Below, piece by piece: positions 21,866 through 30,482 of a stretch of DNA of 64,000 bases. Source of the DNA: Streptomyces griseicoloratus (GTDB lineage Bacteria; Actinomycetota; Actinomycetes; Streptomycetales; Streptomycetaceae); NCBI RefSeq assembly GCF_014534645.1, contig NZ_JACVQF010000187.1, positions 248,001 through 312,000 of the forward strand, given 5' to 3'. The stretch's first letter is position 1, and the number at the start of each line of letters is the position of its first letter. The position numbers and the translations under genes are program-made. The notes below the pieces were generated by a model. That model saw nothing but the letters and a program-made list of their open reading frames with translations. It made no database searches and had not been told where the DNA came from.

Positions 21866-23101
21866 TCAGGGGACGGTGGTGTCCCGGTGCGGCGCGGTGG
21901 CCGCGCCGGGTATGTGCGGGCCGTCGGCGGGCGCACCGGGCGGGCCGGCGTGGGCCGGGGCGGCCGCCGGTGCGGCGGGGCGCGGGGCGGGCCGGGTGGG
22001 GGGTGTGCGGCGCGGGGTGCCGAACCGGCGCATGACGGGCCGTTCGAAGGCGGCGAAGACCAGCCAGGACAGCAGCAGGGTGAGGCAGGCGCCGAGGACC
22101 AGCAGACCGATGGCGGCGGGTGTGCTCCAGGACTCGTCGGCGCCGAGCAGGCGGTGCCCGTGGATCTGGACGAGGCGGTGCAGCAGGTAGAAGGCGAAGG
22201 ATACTTCGCCGAGCCACACCATCGTGCGGCTGCGGAACGGGGAGGCGGTGCCGCGGATGTCGGCGACGGCGGCGGCCGTGATCAGCCAGGCGAACGGGAT
22301 GACGCAGACGGCGACCATGCTGTAGGCCATGGGGACTTCGAGGGCGAGGGCGTAGCCCGCCACGACGGCGGCGCCGGCGGGCAGCAGTCCGGTGTGCGGC
22401 CACAGTCCGTTGCGGACGATCTCCGCCATCAGGATGCCCAGGACGAAGTCCAGGGCCCGCACGGGCGGGAAGGCGAAGACAAACCAGTAGTGGTGCTCGG
22501 GGATCGCCAGCCACGCCATGTCGGTGCGGGAGGTGAAGAGCGTCTGGGCCAGCAGCGGCATCGCCAGGATCGCGGCGACGACGCCCGCCGCGTACCACCA
22601 CAGGCGGCGGGGCCGGATGAGGCGGACGGCGGTCAGCAGGAAGGGGAAGGCCAGGTAGAAGGCCGCTTCCGCGGACAGGGACCAGGCGACCGGGTTGACG
22701 CTCAGTATCACGTCGCTGTCGGGGATCCAGGCCTGTATCAGCAGCAGGTTCGGCAGCGCGCCGGTGAGCGGGCCGCCGGTCGCGGCCAGCAGGACGAGGG
22801 CGGCGGCGAACGTCAGCAGGTGGTTGGGGTACACCTTGAACAGGCGGCGCCGCCAGAAGCCGCGCGCGGTGTCCTTGTCCCGTGCGGACCAGGTGAGCAG
22901 GAATCCGCTGAGGACGAAGAAGAAGGACACGCCCATCCAGCCGGCCTTGCTGAAGGCGGTGGCGAAGGCCTCGCCCGCGTCGGGGTCGGCGAAGAGGTTC
23001 TCGTACGAGGCGTGGAAGCAGAACACGAGCAGCGCGGCGAAGAAGCGCATGCCTGTCAGTGAGGGAAGTCGTCTGGAGGACGGGGGAGCCGCCGTCGGCA
23101 T
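21866..23101 (-). CDS. Acyltransferase 3 family membrane protein (MdmB-like), second copy
   Basis: A 411-residue membrane O-acyltransferase closely resembling the product of 8709-9932: 'LPSLTGMRFFAALLVFCFHASY' opening, 'MGVSFFFVLSGFLLTWSARDKD', 'AWSLSAEAAFYLAFPF', and the same late block of 'GEVSFAFYLLHRLVQIHGH'. About ten transmembrane helices. The C-terminal 40 residues are Pro/Ala-rich and probably cytoplasmic. The pair of paralogues flanks the carbohydrate operons, which fits two acylation steps or two substrates in one pathway. Located between an MFS exporter and a hydrolase on the same strand. Confidence 0.85.
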   Translation of the reverse strand: MPTAAPPSSRRLPSLTGMRFFAALLVFCFHASYENLFADPDAGEAFATAFSKAGWMGVSFFFVLSGFLLTWSARDKDTARGFWRRRLFKVYPNHLLTFAAALVLLAATGGPLTGALPNLLLIQAWIPDSDVILSVNPVAWSLSAEAAFYLAFPFLLTAVRLIRPRRLWWYAAGVVAAILAMPLLAQTLFTSRTDMAWLAIPEHHYWFVFAFPPVRALDFVLGILMAEIVRNGLWPHTGLLPAGAAVVAGYALALEVPMAYSMVAVCVIPFAWLITAAAVADIRGTASPFRSRTMVWLGEVSFAFYLLHRLVQIHGHRLLGADESWSTPAAIGLLVLGACLTLLLSWLVFAAFERPVMRRFGTPRRTPPTRPAPRPAAPAAAPAHAGPPGAPADGPHIPGAATAPHRDTTVP

Positions 23102-23195
23102 GGGGAACTCCAGGGCAGAGTCGACGGCACGCCGACGGCGGCCGGTTCGGATGGTGGGACCGGGATGGGTGCCGCCTCCCGGGGGGCGGTGCTTG

Positions 23196-23221
23196 CCGCC
23201 CGGCCGCCGTGGGCCGGGCGG
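23196..23221 (-). terminator. Hairpin terminator after the MFS gene
   Basis: A perfect 10-bp GC stem (23196-23205 with 23212-23221) and a 6-base loop starts seven bases past the MFS stop on the minus strand. It could separate the MFS transcript from the downstream acyltransferase or act as a partial terminator. Confidence 0.5.
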
Positions 23222-23227
23222 GAGCGG

Positions 23228-24727
23228 TCATGCGGGGTGCTGCTCCGCCCGGGTCAGGCGCGGCACGAGGGCCAGGGCGAGCAGGGCGAGGACGGTGTTG
23301 CCGGCCAGGGCCCAGGTGAAGGCGTCGGCGTAGGAGGTGACGTCCGAGGCGGAGCCGAGCACCGAGAAGAAGACGAGGCCGATGCCGGTGATGCCGAGCG
23401 ACATGCCGACCTGGCCGGCGGTCTCCAGGACCCCGGAGGCCGACCCGGCGTCGTTCTCGGGTACGCCGCTCAGGACCGTCCCGAACAGCGGGCTGACGCC
23501 GAGGCCCTCGCCGAAGCCGATGACGGCCAGGGCGGGGATCATCATCGTGCCGGTGATGTCGGGCCCGCCCGCCCACAGGGTGGCGAGCAGCGCGATCGTG
23601 CCGAGCGCGTTGATCGCGTATCCGAGGGTCAGGACGTGGGCGCCGAGCCGGGGGGCCATGCGGGGGGCGACCAGTGAGGCGACCACGAAGGTCACGGCCA
23701 GCGGGGTGAAGGTCAGGCCGGCTTCCAGCGCCGAGTAGTCCAGTCCGAACTGGAGGTGCATGGCGAGCACGAAGAACAGGCCCGCGTTGCCCGCGAAGAA
23801 CGCGACGGCCAGGATGTTGCCGCCGGTGAAGGTGGGGCGCTTGAACAGGGCGGGCGGGGTCAGCGGGAAGCCGCCGCGGGCGCCGAGGCGGCGCTGCCAG
23901 CCGATGAACGCCGCGAACGCCGGCACGCTCAGGACCAGCATGATCCAGGTCCAGGCGGGCCAGCCCGTCGCATGACCCTCGGTCAGCGGCACGGACAGCA
24001 GCAGCAGCGCCGCGGACAGCAGCAGGGTGCCCCGCAGGTCCAGCCGGGTGCCGGAGCCGCCGCTGCGCACGGAGGGCAGGGTGGCCAGCGCCCCGGCGAT
24101 CACCAGGGCGCCGAAGGGGACGTTCACCAGGAAGATCGGCCGCCAGGACAGGCCCCACAGGTCGGCCTGGATGAGGATGCCGCCGAGCAGCTGGCCCGCG
24201 ATGGACGCGCCGCCGATGGTCGCCCCGAACACCGCGAACGCCCGCGTCCGCATCCGTCCGGTGAACGCCGTCTGGAGGATGGACAGCACCTGCGGGTAGA
24301 ACAGGGCGGCGCCGACGGCCTGCACGACGCGGAAGGCGATCAGCGTGCCCGGCGTCGGAGCCAGCCCGCACGCCAGCGAGGCGGCGGTGAACACCACCAC
24401 GCCGAGCAGGAACAGCGGCCGGTATCCCCGGATGTCGCCCAGGCGGCCACCGGTGATCAGCAGCAGTCCGTACACCAGCACGTACCCGGAGATGACCAGC
24501 TCGACCTGGGCGAAGCTCGCGCCCATGTCGGTGCGGATCGAGGGGGCGGCGACATTGACGATGAACGAGTCCATCAGCGCCATGAAGGTCGCCGTCATCA
24601 CCACGAGCAGCAGCCAGCCGCTGTTGGCACGCTGCGCGGTGTCGTCTTCGGGGACGGGGGTGTCGGGGCGTACGTCCTCTTCCTGCGGCTCGTTCACTGT
24701 CGCTGGGGTCACACGGGTATCGGCCAC
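23228..24727 (-). CDS. MFS drug:H+ antiporter, DHA2 (EmrB/QacA) type
   Basis: A 499-residue transporter with about 14 hydrophobic helices. Motif A-like GRLGDIRGYRPLF follows helix 2; 'FMALMDSFIVNVAAPSI' is motif D1 of the DHA2 family, with the conserved Asp. The start is GTG at 24727, eight bases after GAGGAG; the longer frame upstream is antisense low-complexity. The gene is preceded by the DsbA-like and TetR genes (119 bp and further) and probably exports the metabolite made by this region or a toxic compound. The substrate cannot be predicted. Confidence 0.9.
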   Translation of the reverse strand: MADTRVTPATVNEPQEEDVRPDTPVPEDDTAQRANSGWLLLVVMTATFMALMDSFIVNVAAPSIRTDMGASFAQVELVISGYVLVYGLLLITGGRLGDIRGYRPLFLLGVVVFTAASLACGLAPTPGTLIAFRVVQAVGAALFYPQVLSILQTAFTGRMRTRAFAVFGATIGGASIAGQLLGGILIQADLWGLSWRPIFLVNVPFGALVIAGALATLPSVRSGGSGTRLDLRGTLLLSAALLLLSVPLTEGHATGWPAWTWIMLVLSVPAFAAFIGWQRRLGARGGFPLTPPALFKRPTFTGGNILAVAFFAGNAGLFFVLAMHLQFGLDYSALEAGLTFTPLAVTFVVASLVAPRMAPRLGAHVLTLGYAINALGTIALLATLWAGGPDITGTMMIPALAVIGFGEGLGVSPLFGTVLSGVPENDAGSASGVLETAGQVGMSLGITGIGLVFFSVLGSASDVTSYADAFTWALAGNTVLALLALALVPRLTRAEQHPA

Positions 24728-24846
24728 GAAAGTGCTCCTCGCGGATTCGTCGGCAACTGTGCGCCTCACGATCGGGAACCGGGCCGTGGCCGGGCAACGG
24801 GAACTTCCCATAGCCGTCACGGGAGGGGAGGGAGCGCGCCCGGCGC

Positions 24847-25542
24847 TCAGGCGGCGGACGGGAACGCCTCTTCGCCGGAGGCCGGGCGCGGCGCCCGTCC
24901 GTCGGCCGCGAGGGGGGACACCTGCGTCCCGGCCGGGGTGGAGGAGGGCGCCTGCTCGTCGGCCGCCGCCCGGTCGAGGGCCTCGGCGAGCTGCTCGCGG
25001 GTGGGCACGCCGTCCAGCCGCCAGGAGCCGATCCTGACCACGGGCACCATCGTGATGCCCTGCTCGGTGCGGGCCGCCGCGTCGGCGCGCCGGTGCCGCA
25101 GCAGGTACTGCGGCGACATGATGGCCGCCCGGTAGGCCTGCGCGTCCAGGCCCGCCCGGGCGGCCAGCCGGGTGAGCACGACGGGGTCGGAGATGTCCTG
25201 CCACTGGTCGAAGTAGGCGCGGAACACCTCGTCGCTGTAGGTTCCGCCGGCTCCCTCGTCGAGCGCGTACTGGTAGCCCACCAGGGCCAGGCGGGCGCGG
25301 CGCAGGGGTGCGCCGGGCGGGCCGGACAGGCGGACGCCGCGTTCCCGGGCCAGCGGACGCACCGACGCCTCCCACACGCCGCGGGGGTACTCCCCCGCCT
25401 CCTCGACGCAGTCGGGGTTCACCTCGAAGGGGTGGTAGGTCACCACCGCCTCGTGCCCCGCCAGCACTTCGGCGACGACGTGCCGGGTGATCACGCTGTA
25501 GGGGCAGATGTAGTCGAACCAGACGTCCATGGCCACGGCCAT
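24847..25542 (-). CDS. DsbA/FrnE-family protein, second copy
   Basis: A 231-residue paralogue of the protein at 2962-3564: 'MDVWFDYICPYSVITRHV' at the start and MVPVVRIGSWRLDG as the cis-Pro region. The redox motif is CPYS, again with a single Cys. The last 40 residues are an Ala/Ser/Pro-rich tail missing from the first copy. The start at 25542 has GGGAG close upstream; an in-frame ATG at 25530 is possible. It follows the TetR gene by 25 bp, so the two are likely one operon. Possible role: mono-thiol isomerase in polyketide or redox chemistry. Confidence 0.8.
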   Translation of the reverse strand: MAVAMDVWFDYICPYSVITRHVVAEVLAGHEAVVTYHPFEVNPDCVEEAGEYPRGVWEASVRPLARERGVRLSGPPGAPLRRARLALVGYQYALDEGAGGTYSDEVFRAYFDQWQDISDPVVLTRLAARAGLDAQAYRAAIMSPQYLLRHRRADAAARTEQGITMVPVVRIGSWRLDGVPTREQLAEALDRAAADEQAPSSTPAGTQVSPLAADGRAPRPASGEEAFPSAA

Positions 25543-25567
25543 CGTCTCCCGCCTTCCGCTCAGGGGG

Positions 25568-26212
25568 TCACGGACTGTTCGCCCGGCCCGGGGGCCGGGC
25601 GGCGCCGTCCGGCTGCCACCGGGCGGCGATGCCGGGCAGGGCCAGCTCCCAGATCCGGGCCAGTTGCTCGTCGGCGGTGCCGGCGGCACCGGCACCGCCC
25701 GGCCAGGCCGAGCGCGCCCATACGTACCACTCGGTGCCGGCGACCAGATGGGCCACGAGCTGGGCGACGACCTCCCGGTCGGCGTCGGGGCGCAGCTCTC
25801 CGGCGTCGGCGGCCCGGTGCAGCAGCCGGCACACCGTCGGGCGCCATGCGCGCAGCCAGCTGTCGGCCGAGCCGGGCAGTTCGCGGGCGAGCCGCGCGGC
25901 GGCGCGGACCAGGGGATCCTTCTCCAGGAGCCGGGCCAGGCACAGCGTCGCCTCGACCACGCCCTGCAGGGCGCTCTCGTGTTGCGGGAGCACCTGCGTC
26001 ACGGCCGCGCCGGCCGCGTTGCAGCCCTGCTCCTGGACCGCCTGCGCCAGGCGCCCCTTGGTCGGGAAGTGGAAGGTCAGGGCCCCCATGGAGATGCCCG
26101 CCAGGGCGCAGATCCGGGCGAAGGACGTGCCTTCGTAGCCGTTCTCGGCGAACTCGGTGGCGGCGGCCTGGAGCAGTAGCCTGCGGGTCCGTGCGGCGCG
26201 TTCCTGCGTCAC
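25568..26212 (-). CDS. TetR-family regulator, ScbR/gamma-butyrolactone-receptor type
   Basis: A 214-residue TetR protein. The N-terminal HTH (ERAARTRRLLLQAA, then 'RICALAGISMGALTFHFPTK') has the GALxFHF signature typical of gamma-butyrolactone receptors and pseudo-receptors such as ScbR, and the length equals that of ScbR. The C-terminal ligand domain keeps a Trp-rich pattern (SWLRAWRPTV). GTG at 26212 follows GGAGGGAG by six bases. It is divergent from the transposase-like gene, and a 26-bp palindrome lies between. Likely autoregulated and controlling the DsbA/MFS/acyltransferase run. No butyrolactone synthase (AfsA-type) gene is in the window, so it could be an orphan receptor. Confidence 0.82.
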   Translation of the reverse strand: MTQERAARTRRLLLQAAATEFAENGYEGTSFARICALAGISMGALTFHFPTKGRLAQAVQEQGCNAAGAAVTQVLPQHESALQGVVEATLCLARLLEKDPLVRAAARLARELPGSADSWLRAWRPTVCRLLHRAADAGELRPDADREVVAQLVAHLVAGTEWYVWARSAWPGGAGAAGTADEQLARIWELALPGIAARWQPDGAARPPGRANSP

Positions 26213-26550
26213 CGCGCACTCCCTCCGTGTCCGCGCGGGCGAGCGGGTCGCTGTGTCAACCTCGTTCCTCCGGTGGGGCCTGCGTCGCCTGCCGGCACCG
26301 GGGGGCTCGGCGGCTGGTCCGGTACTGGGGAGCCACAGCATGCGCCGCTGATCAGCCGGGCAGCAAGGCCGACTTGGACAAGACGCAGCGGGTTGCTCAG
26401 GCGGTGGCCGCGCGGCGGCGGATGTTCGTCGGCCCCGACTTCCGGAAGTCGGCGCCCGGTCCTCGCCAAGAAGCAAAACAAAGCAATCGTTCGTTATTCT
26501 TTTGCGGACAGCGCTCTCAGCAGCAGAAGCAGAGGAAGAGGGCACACCAC
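26213..26550. promoter_or_regulatory. Divergent intergenic region of TetR and transposase-like genes
   Basis: This 338-bp gap holds no supported gene. It contains the palindrome at 26431-26456, an AT-richer tract at about 26470-26510 (AAGCAAAACAAAGCAATCG is part of it) that probably holds the divergent promoters, and a ribosome-binding sequence GGAAGAGGG just before the ATG at 26551. Confidence 0.5.
26431..26456. promoter_or_regulatory. Palindromic operator candidate (ARE-like)
   Basis: CCGACTTCCGGAAGTCGG (26435-26452) is a perfect 18-bp palindrome; symmetry continues to 26 bp with one mismatched pair (26434/26453). Its length and position upstream of a ScbR-type TetR gene fit an autoregulatory element bound by that protein. 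Confidence 0.55.
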
Positions 26551-27756
26551 ATGACCGCGCACGACTCGCCATCCACACCGGAGTCGGGACCTGCCAGGTC
26601 CATCTCCTCCTTCACCCATGAGTTGTTCGGGCATCTGCCGCGGGCGGACCAGCGCAGATGGGCGCAGGCCTATCTCCAGGGCCTGCTCACCACGGGCGGC
26701 AAGAAGTCGGTGCGCCGGCTGGCGGCCTCGGTGTCGGCCTCCCCCACGGCCTTCCAGTCGCTGCAGCAGTTCATCAACGCCAGCCCCTGGGACTGGGCGC
26801 CCGCCCGGCAGGAACTGATGCGCTGGGTCGAGGAGCGCGCCGTACCGCGCGCATGGCTCATCGGACTCGCCGTCATGCCCAAACGGGGAGACCGTTCGGT
26901 CGGTGTGCACCGGCGGTTCGTGCACGCCGCGGGCCGGACCATCAACTGCCAGGTGGGGATCGGCGGCTTCCTCTCCACGGCGAGCGGGGACTTCCCGGTC
27001 GACTGGCAGCTGCTGTTACCCGGCCAGTGGTGCCAGGACGAGGACCTGCGGCAGCGCACCCGCATCCCGGACGGGGCCAGACGCCGGCACGCCTGGGCCT
27101 ACGTCCTGGACCTGGTGCAGTCGGTGGCGGCGCGCACCGCCCACGCCGCGGTCCCGGTCGTCGCCGACATGACCGAGCTGAGCGAGGCGGGAGCGCTGGT
27201 GAACGGGCTCGGCAGGGCGGGCCACGGATTCGTCCTCGCGGTGCCCGGGAGCCTGCGGGTCGTTCCGGCCACGAAGCTGCCCACGGCCCTGGGGCGGGCG
27301 GGGCAGGAGGCGCAGCGTCCGCTCACCGCCCAGCGGTTCCTGCACCTGGTGGGCTGGCAGCACCCGCACATCGCCCCCGCGGGCACGTCCGGCGGCGGGC
27401 ACCACGTGCGCATCCACTCCGCCGTGGCCCGGCTCCCGACGCCCGACCGGCACGACCAGTCCTACCGCCTGTTCACCGAGGGGCGGCCCGGCAAGCAGAC
27501 CCCCGGCAGGATCTGGATCACCAACCTGATGAACCTGCGCGTGGACGAACTGCTCGCGCTCACCCGGCTGGAGACCAGGACGGCGGCGACCCTGCGGACG
27601 CTGGCCGAGGACTTCGGCCTGCTCGACTTCGAAGGGCGTTCCTTCCCCGGCTGGCACCACCACATGACACTCGTCTCCGCCGCCTACGCCTACCGCCTCC
27701 TCGCCGAGACCGACGGGGATCCGTACGGGACACTCCTGGGGGAACGTATCGCCTGA
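26551..27756 (+). CDS. IS701-family transposase homologue, probably domesticated
   Basis: A 401-residue protein aligned by eye with IS701-type DDE transposases: 'LPRADQRRWAQAYLQGLL', SPWDWAPARQELM, INCQVGIGGFLS, a VVAD block with Asp206 and 'FEGRSFPGWHHHMTL' with Glu361. The first catalytic Asp, normally in a 'W-V-I-D-D-T-G-F-P-K' motif, is replaced: residues 102-111 read WLIGLAVMPK. With two of three acidic residues left, strand transfer is unlikely. No terminal inverted repeats or target duplications were found around it. It sits divergent from a butyrolactone-receptor-like gene and ends at a terminator, so it behaves like a resident gene, perhaps a DNA-binding regulator. Confidence 0.8.
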   Translation: MTAHDSPSTPESGPARSISSFTHELFGHLPRADQRRWAQAYLQGLLTTGGKKSVRRLAASVSASPTAFQSLQQFINASPWDWAPARQELMRWVEERAVPRAWLIGLAVMPKRGDRSVGVHRRFVHAAGRTINCQVGIGGFLSTASGDFPVDWQLLLPGQWCQDEDLRQRTRIPDGARRRHAWAYVLDLVQSVAARTAHAAVPVVADMTELSEAGALVNGLGRAGHGFVLAVPGSLRVVPATKLPTALGRAGQEAQRPLTAQRFLHLVGWQHPHIAPAGTSGGGHHVRIHSAVARLPTPDRHDQSYRLFTEGRPGKQTPGRIWITNLMNLRVDELLALTRLETRTAATLRTLAEDFGLLDFEGRSFPGWHHHMTLVSAAYAYRLLAETDGDPYGTLLGERIA

Positions 27757-27831
27757 CGCAGAATGTCGAGCCGGTCGGGCAGGCCGGGCGGGCCGGGCAG
27801 GCCGAGGAGGGACCGGTCGGTGCAGGAAGGC

Positions 27832-27868
27832 CGCCCACGGACCGCGCGGTCCGCGCGGTCCGTGGGCG
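27832..27868. terminator. Bidirectional hairpin terminator
   Basis: A perfect 16-bp stem (27832-27847 with 27853-27868) and 5-base loop lies between the convergent stops at 27756 and 27881. Confidence 0.8.
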
Positions 27869-27880
27869 TATCGGTGGCGA

Positions 27881-28531
27881 TCACCCGTAGAGCGAGCGGG
27901 CTCCCGGGCTGTTGCCCTTGAAGCGCCGGCCCGCGGCGATCTCCTCTCCGACCACCGACCAGACGGTGTCGTCGTCCTGGAAGGGGAGCGGGTCGATGCT
28001 GCCGGTCTCCTGGCGGATGCGCTCGACCTCGCGCTCCAGGCGCTCGCAGCCGGCGTCCTCGTCGCCGTCGTCGTCGCTGAAGGTGAACTCCTCGAGCAGG
28101 CGCTGGAACCGGAGGGTGACCCGGACGAGGGAGGAGACGTCCGTGTGGAGTTCCTGCGCGGTCTCCTCGTCGGCGTCGAAGGCGTGGACCTTGCCGGAAC
28201 CGGGGTCGAGGGCGAGGTGGGCGTTGAGCAGCCAGCCGATGACGGGCCATTCGCCCGCGTCCTCCGCGTCGACGACGTCCCGGACGAGGGGCAGCCGGCC
28301 GGTGTCCTGGTCGGGCTCACGCAGCCGGAGCGTCCCGGTGGGGACACCGACGGTCTGCAGGATGCGGGCGCCCTCGGTGTCCATGGCCGAGGGCGGGAAG
28401 GCGGTGGCGGGCAGGGTCGCGAGCCGGTCCTCGCCGAAGATGCCGGCCAGTTGACCGCGGGTGACGTCGAAAAGCACTTCCGGAACTCCGAACTCGGTGA
28501 CGGCACGGACGCCGTGGGACTCCTGACGCAC
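27881..28531 (-). CDS. SUKH-4-family immunity-like protein
   Basis: A 216-residue protein with the SUKH-4 pattern: an N-terminal 'ILQTVGVPTGTLRL' motif, then GWLLNAHLALDPGSGKVHAFDAD where the family has its conserved Gly and beta strands, and 'DVSSLVRVTLRFQRLLEEF' near the end. SUKH proteins bind and neutralise polymorphic or contact-dependent toxins. The start is GTG at 28531; the ribosome site is weak. It lies 21 bp after the pcp gene on the same strand. No toxin gene is adjacent, so it is an orphan immunity protein or part of a different network. Confidence 0.65.
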   Translation of the reverse strand: MRQESHGVRAVTEFGVPEVLFDVTRGQLAGIFGEDRLATLPATAFPPSAMDTEGARILQTVGVPTGTLRLREPDQDTGRLPLVRDVVDAEDAGEWPVIGWLLNAHLALDPGSGKVHAFDADEETAQELHTDVSSLVRVTLRFQRLLEEFTFSDDDGDEDAGCERLEREVERIRQETGSIDPLPFQDDDTVWSVVGEEIAAGRRFKGNSPGARSLYG

Positions 28532-28552
28532 GGTATCGCCACCGACGTCCCG

Positions 28553-29200
28553 TCAGCTTGTCGTCCCCCACGGCACCTTGATGTCGGTGTCGTGTGCGGC
28601 GACGGTGGTCAGCACGATGCGGAGGCCCTCTGCCGCGGTGTCCACCGCCATGGACGGTACGCCGTAGGCCGAGACCGCGGGCATCTCGGGGGTGTGGGGG
28701 ACGTGGATGAAGCCTCCGCGCCGCTGCTTGTCCTCGGTCGCGAGCAGGTGCATCAGCCCGTAGAAGACGTGGTTGCAGACGAAGGTGCCGGCGGTCAGGG
28801 AGATCTCGGAATAGATCCCGGCCTGCTGGACGGCGGCGGCGCAGCGCTTGATGGGGAGGGTGGAGAAGTACGCGGCGGGCCCGTCGGGGACGATCGGCTC
28901 GTCGACGGGCTGTTGGCCGTCGTTGTCGAGTCCGGGGCTGTCGTCGACGTTGATGGCGACGCGCTCGATCGAGATGCCGCGCCGGGGGGACAGGCCCAGA
29001 CACACCACGAATTGGGGGTCGGTTTCCAGCACGGCGCTGCGCAGCGCCGGGATCGACTTGGTGAAGACGCAGGGGAGCTGGACCGCGGTGACCTCCAGCC
29101 CTGCCGGGGGCTTGTCCTGCAGCAGTTGGGCTGCGGCCCAGGAGGGGTTGTAGGTGTCCTGCTGGAACGGCTCGAATCCGGTGACGAGTACGCGGGTCAT
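28553..29200 (-). CDS. pcp: Pyroglutamyl-peptidase I
   Basis: A 215-residue C15 cysteine peptidase that removes N-terminal pyroglutamate. The catalytic triad is visible: Glu79 in ISIERVAIN, Cys142 in GTFVCNHVFY and His166 in GGFIHVPH; the N-terminus VLVTGFEPFQQDTYNPSW is diagnostic. Length is normal and there is no signal peptide, so the enzyme is cytoplasmic. AAGGAA lies about ten bases before the ATG. Confidence 0.96.
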   Translation of the reverse strand: MTRVLVTGFEPFQQDTYNPSWAAAQLLQDKPPAGLEVTAVQLPCVFTKSIPALRSAVLETDPQFVVCLGLSPRRGISIERVAINVDDSPGLDNDGQQPVDEPIVPDGPAAYFSTLPIKRCAAAVQQAGIYSEISLTAGTFVCNHVFYGLMHLLATEDKQRRGGFIHVPHTPEMPAVSAYGVPSMAVDTAAEGLRIVLTTVAAHDTDIKVPWGTTS

Positions 29201-29276
29201 GGGGAATGGGTTCCTTCCTGGAGTGTTCTGCCCCTTCTTTTCCTGCCTGTCCCCGCCCCCATCACCCCCACCGCCC

Positions 29277-29567
29277 CTACTCGATGTAGACGCTCGCTCC
29301 GTTCTGGGTGGTCCGCCCGCCGGGCAGGACCCATCCTTCGGGCGCGCCCCAGCAGCCGGCGTTCGGGTAGATGTAGGCCGTCCGGTCGGTGTTGTTGACG
29401 ACGGTCACCATGAAGCCGTTGGCCGGGTAGCAGCCGTGCGGGTTGGTGTGTGCCTGGCCGTTCACGATCAGCACTCCGGTGGCTGCGGCGGCGGACGGAG
29501 CCTGGGGCGCGAGAGCGAGAGCCCCGACTGAGGCCAGGACGCCGAGTGCGGCAGTGATGCGTCGCAT
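29277..29567 (-). CDS. Small secreted protein
   Basis: A 96-residue protein with a clear Sec signal peptide: MRRIT, a hydrophobic core (AALGVLASVGALALA) and cleavage near SAAAA-TG at about residue 29. The mature part of about 67 residues has two Cys (in HGCYPANG and NAGCWGAP) likely to form a disulfide, and a beta-rich pattern with 'VVNNTDRTAYIYPN'. AAAGGAA precedes the ATG. No family was recognised; it could be an extracellular inhibitor or binding protein. Confidence 0.75.
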   Translation of the reverse strand: MRRITAALGVLASVGALALAPQAPSAAAATGVLIVNGQAHTNPHGCYPANGFMVTVVNNTDRTAYIYPNAGCWGAPEGWVLPGGRTTQNGASVYIE

Positions 29568-29957
29568 GCGTGAAGTTCCTTTGCTTCGGACGAGGGGTTC
29601 GCGCATTGAGCATGAATTGCGCAGTTGACGTTTCGCACCGTAGCGGCGCTCACCCCGTAATGTCCGCCGCCTTTCCCTGCGATCGCCCGGGCGGCCGAGC
29701 GCATACGGGATCGAACGGGAGGGAAAATACGCGACGGCGCACTGGCAGAGCACGGAGTAAAAAAGGAGTGCGTGAGAACCACCGGCGCTCTGAACGGAAT
29801 TACCGGTACGCCGGCGCAGCACCGCCGAGCGGATTGCCTTGCGTGGCCCGAGTCGGAACGCTTCGGCGGCAGCGAGCGGCCCCTGCCCTCCTGCGGGCAG
29901 GGGCCGCTCGTCGCCGTCGAGGCGGACGGGGAACCGCACGGGGGGCGGGCCGCCGGG
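29568..29957. other. 390-bp intergenic region
   Basis: The gap between the start of the small secreted protein gene and the stop of the ricin-type gene. It contains the terminator of the latter (29873-29910) and an AT-richer stretch at about 29700-29800 that likely holds the promoter of the small gene. No gene is supported. Confidence 0.5.
29873..29910 (-). terminator. Strong hairpin terminator of the ricin-domain gene
   Basis: A perfect 16-bp stem (29873-29888 with 29895-29910) and 6-base loop lies 47 bp beyond the stop of the ricin-type gene. Confidence 0.8.
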
Positions 29958-30482
29958 TCACAGGTTGTCGATGGACCACCAGACCTTGTCGACGCTGCTG
30001 TTCGGTTCGAGGACGACGACTTCGCCCAGGGCGTTGCCGTAGTACGGGGTCATGACCTGGCGTGCGGAACGGCTGTAGATCTTGTACGCGCCGTCGGAGA
30101 GCCGCTGGATCAGCTCCCACTGGTACTCCAGACCGGTTCCGCAGGTCCCCTCGGTCACGCGCGGCTTGTTCGCCCAGGGAGCGCCGGGCTTGAGGCACAT
30201 GCCGGTCTTGGTGTTGCGGATGATGTAGACGAAGCCGGAGACGCGCTCGAACTCCCACTCGTCGGCTCCGAAGGTCGCACCACGGTCGTAGACGTAGTGC
30301 ACCCACCCCTCCTGGAAGCCGTCGCCCCAGTTGTGCGGCAAGAGACTGCCGCCGGTCTTGATGTTGACGATGTGGGCGTGCAGGCCCTGCGCGTTGGCGG
30401 TGGTGGTGGCGGTTACGGCTCCGCCGAGCAGCGCGCCGATCATTCCGAAGACGACCAGGAGTCTGGTCAGGATGCGATGCAT
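29958..30482 (-). CDS. Secreted ricin-type beta-trefoil-like protein
   Basis: A 174-residue protein with a signal peptide (MHRILTRLLVVFGMIGALLGGAVTA by position 1-25; cleavage after TANA near residue 31). The mature part shows features of a RICIN-type lectin: FVYIIRNTKTGMCLKPG, 'CGTGLEYQWELI' with the QxW-like motif, and 'YKIYSRSARQVM'. The length fits one trefoil. GAGAGGGAAG precedes the ATG at 30482. It probably binds sugars or protein surfaces outside the cell. Confidence 0.75.
   Translation of the reverse strand: MHRILTRLLVVFGMIGALLGGAVTATTTANAQGLHAHIVNIKTGGSLLPHNWGDGFQEGWVHYVYDRGATFGADEWEFERVSGFVYIIRNTKTGMCLKPGAPWANKPRVTEGTCGTGLEYQWELIQRLSDGAYKIYSRSARQVMTPYYGNALGEVVVLEPNSSVDKVWWSIDNL

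Noticed and set aside
27770-27830. GGCAGGCCGGGCGG-type direct repeats as a possible CRISPR or recombination site
   Set aside because: Repeats are short, irregular and GC-biased with no spacers; best seen as low-complexity next to a terminator.
26213-27880. An intact mobile insertion sequence
   Set aside because: No terminal inverted repeats or target-site duplications were found, and the transposase-like protein lacks its first catalytic Asp.
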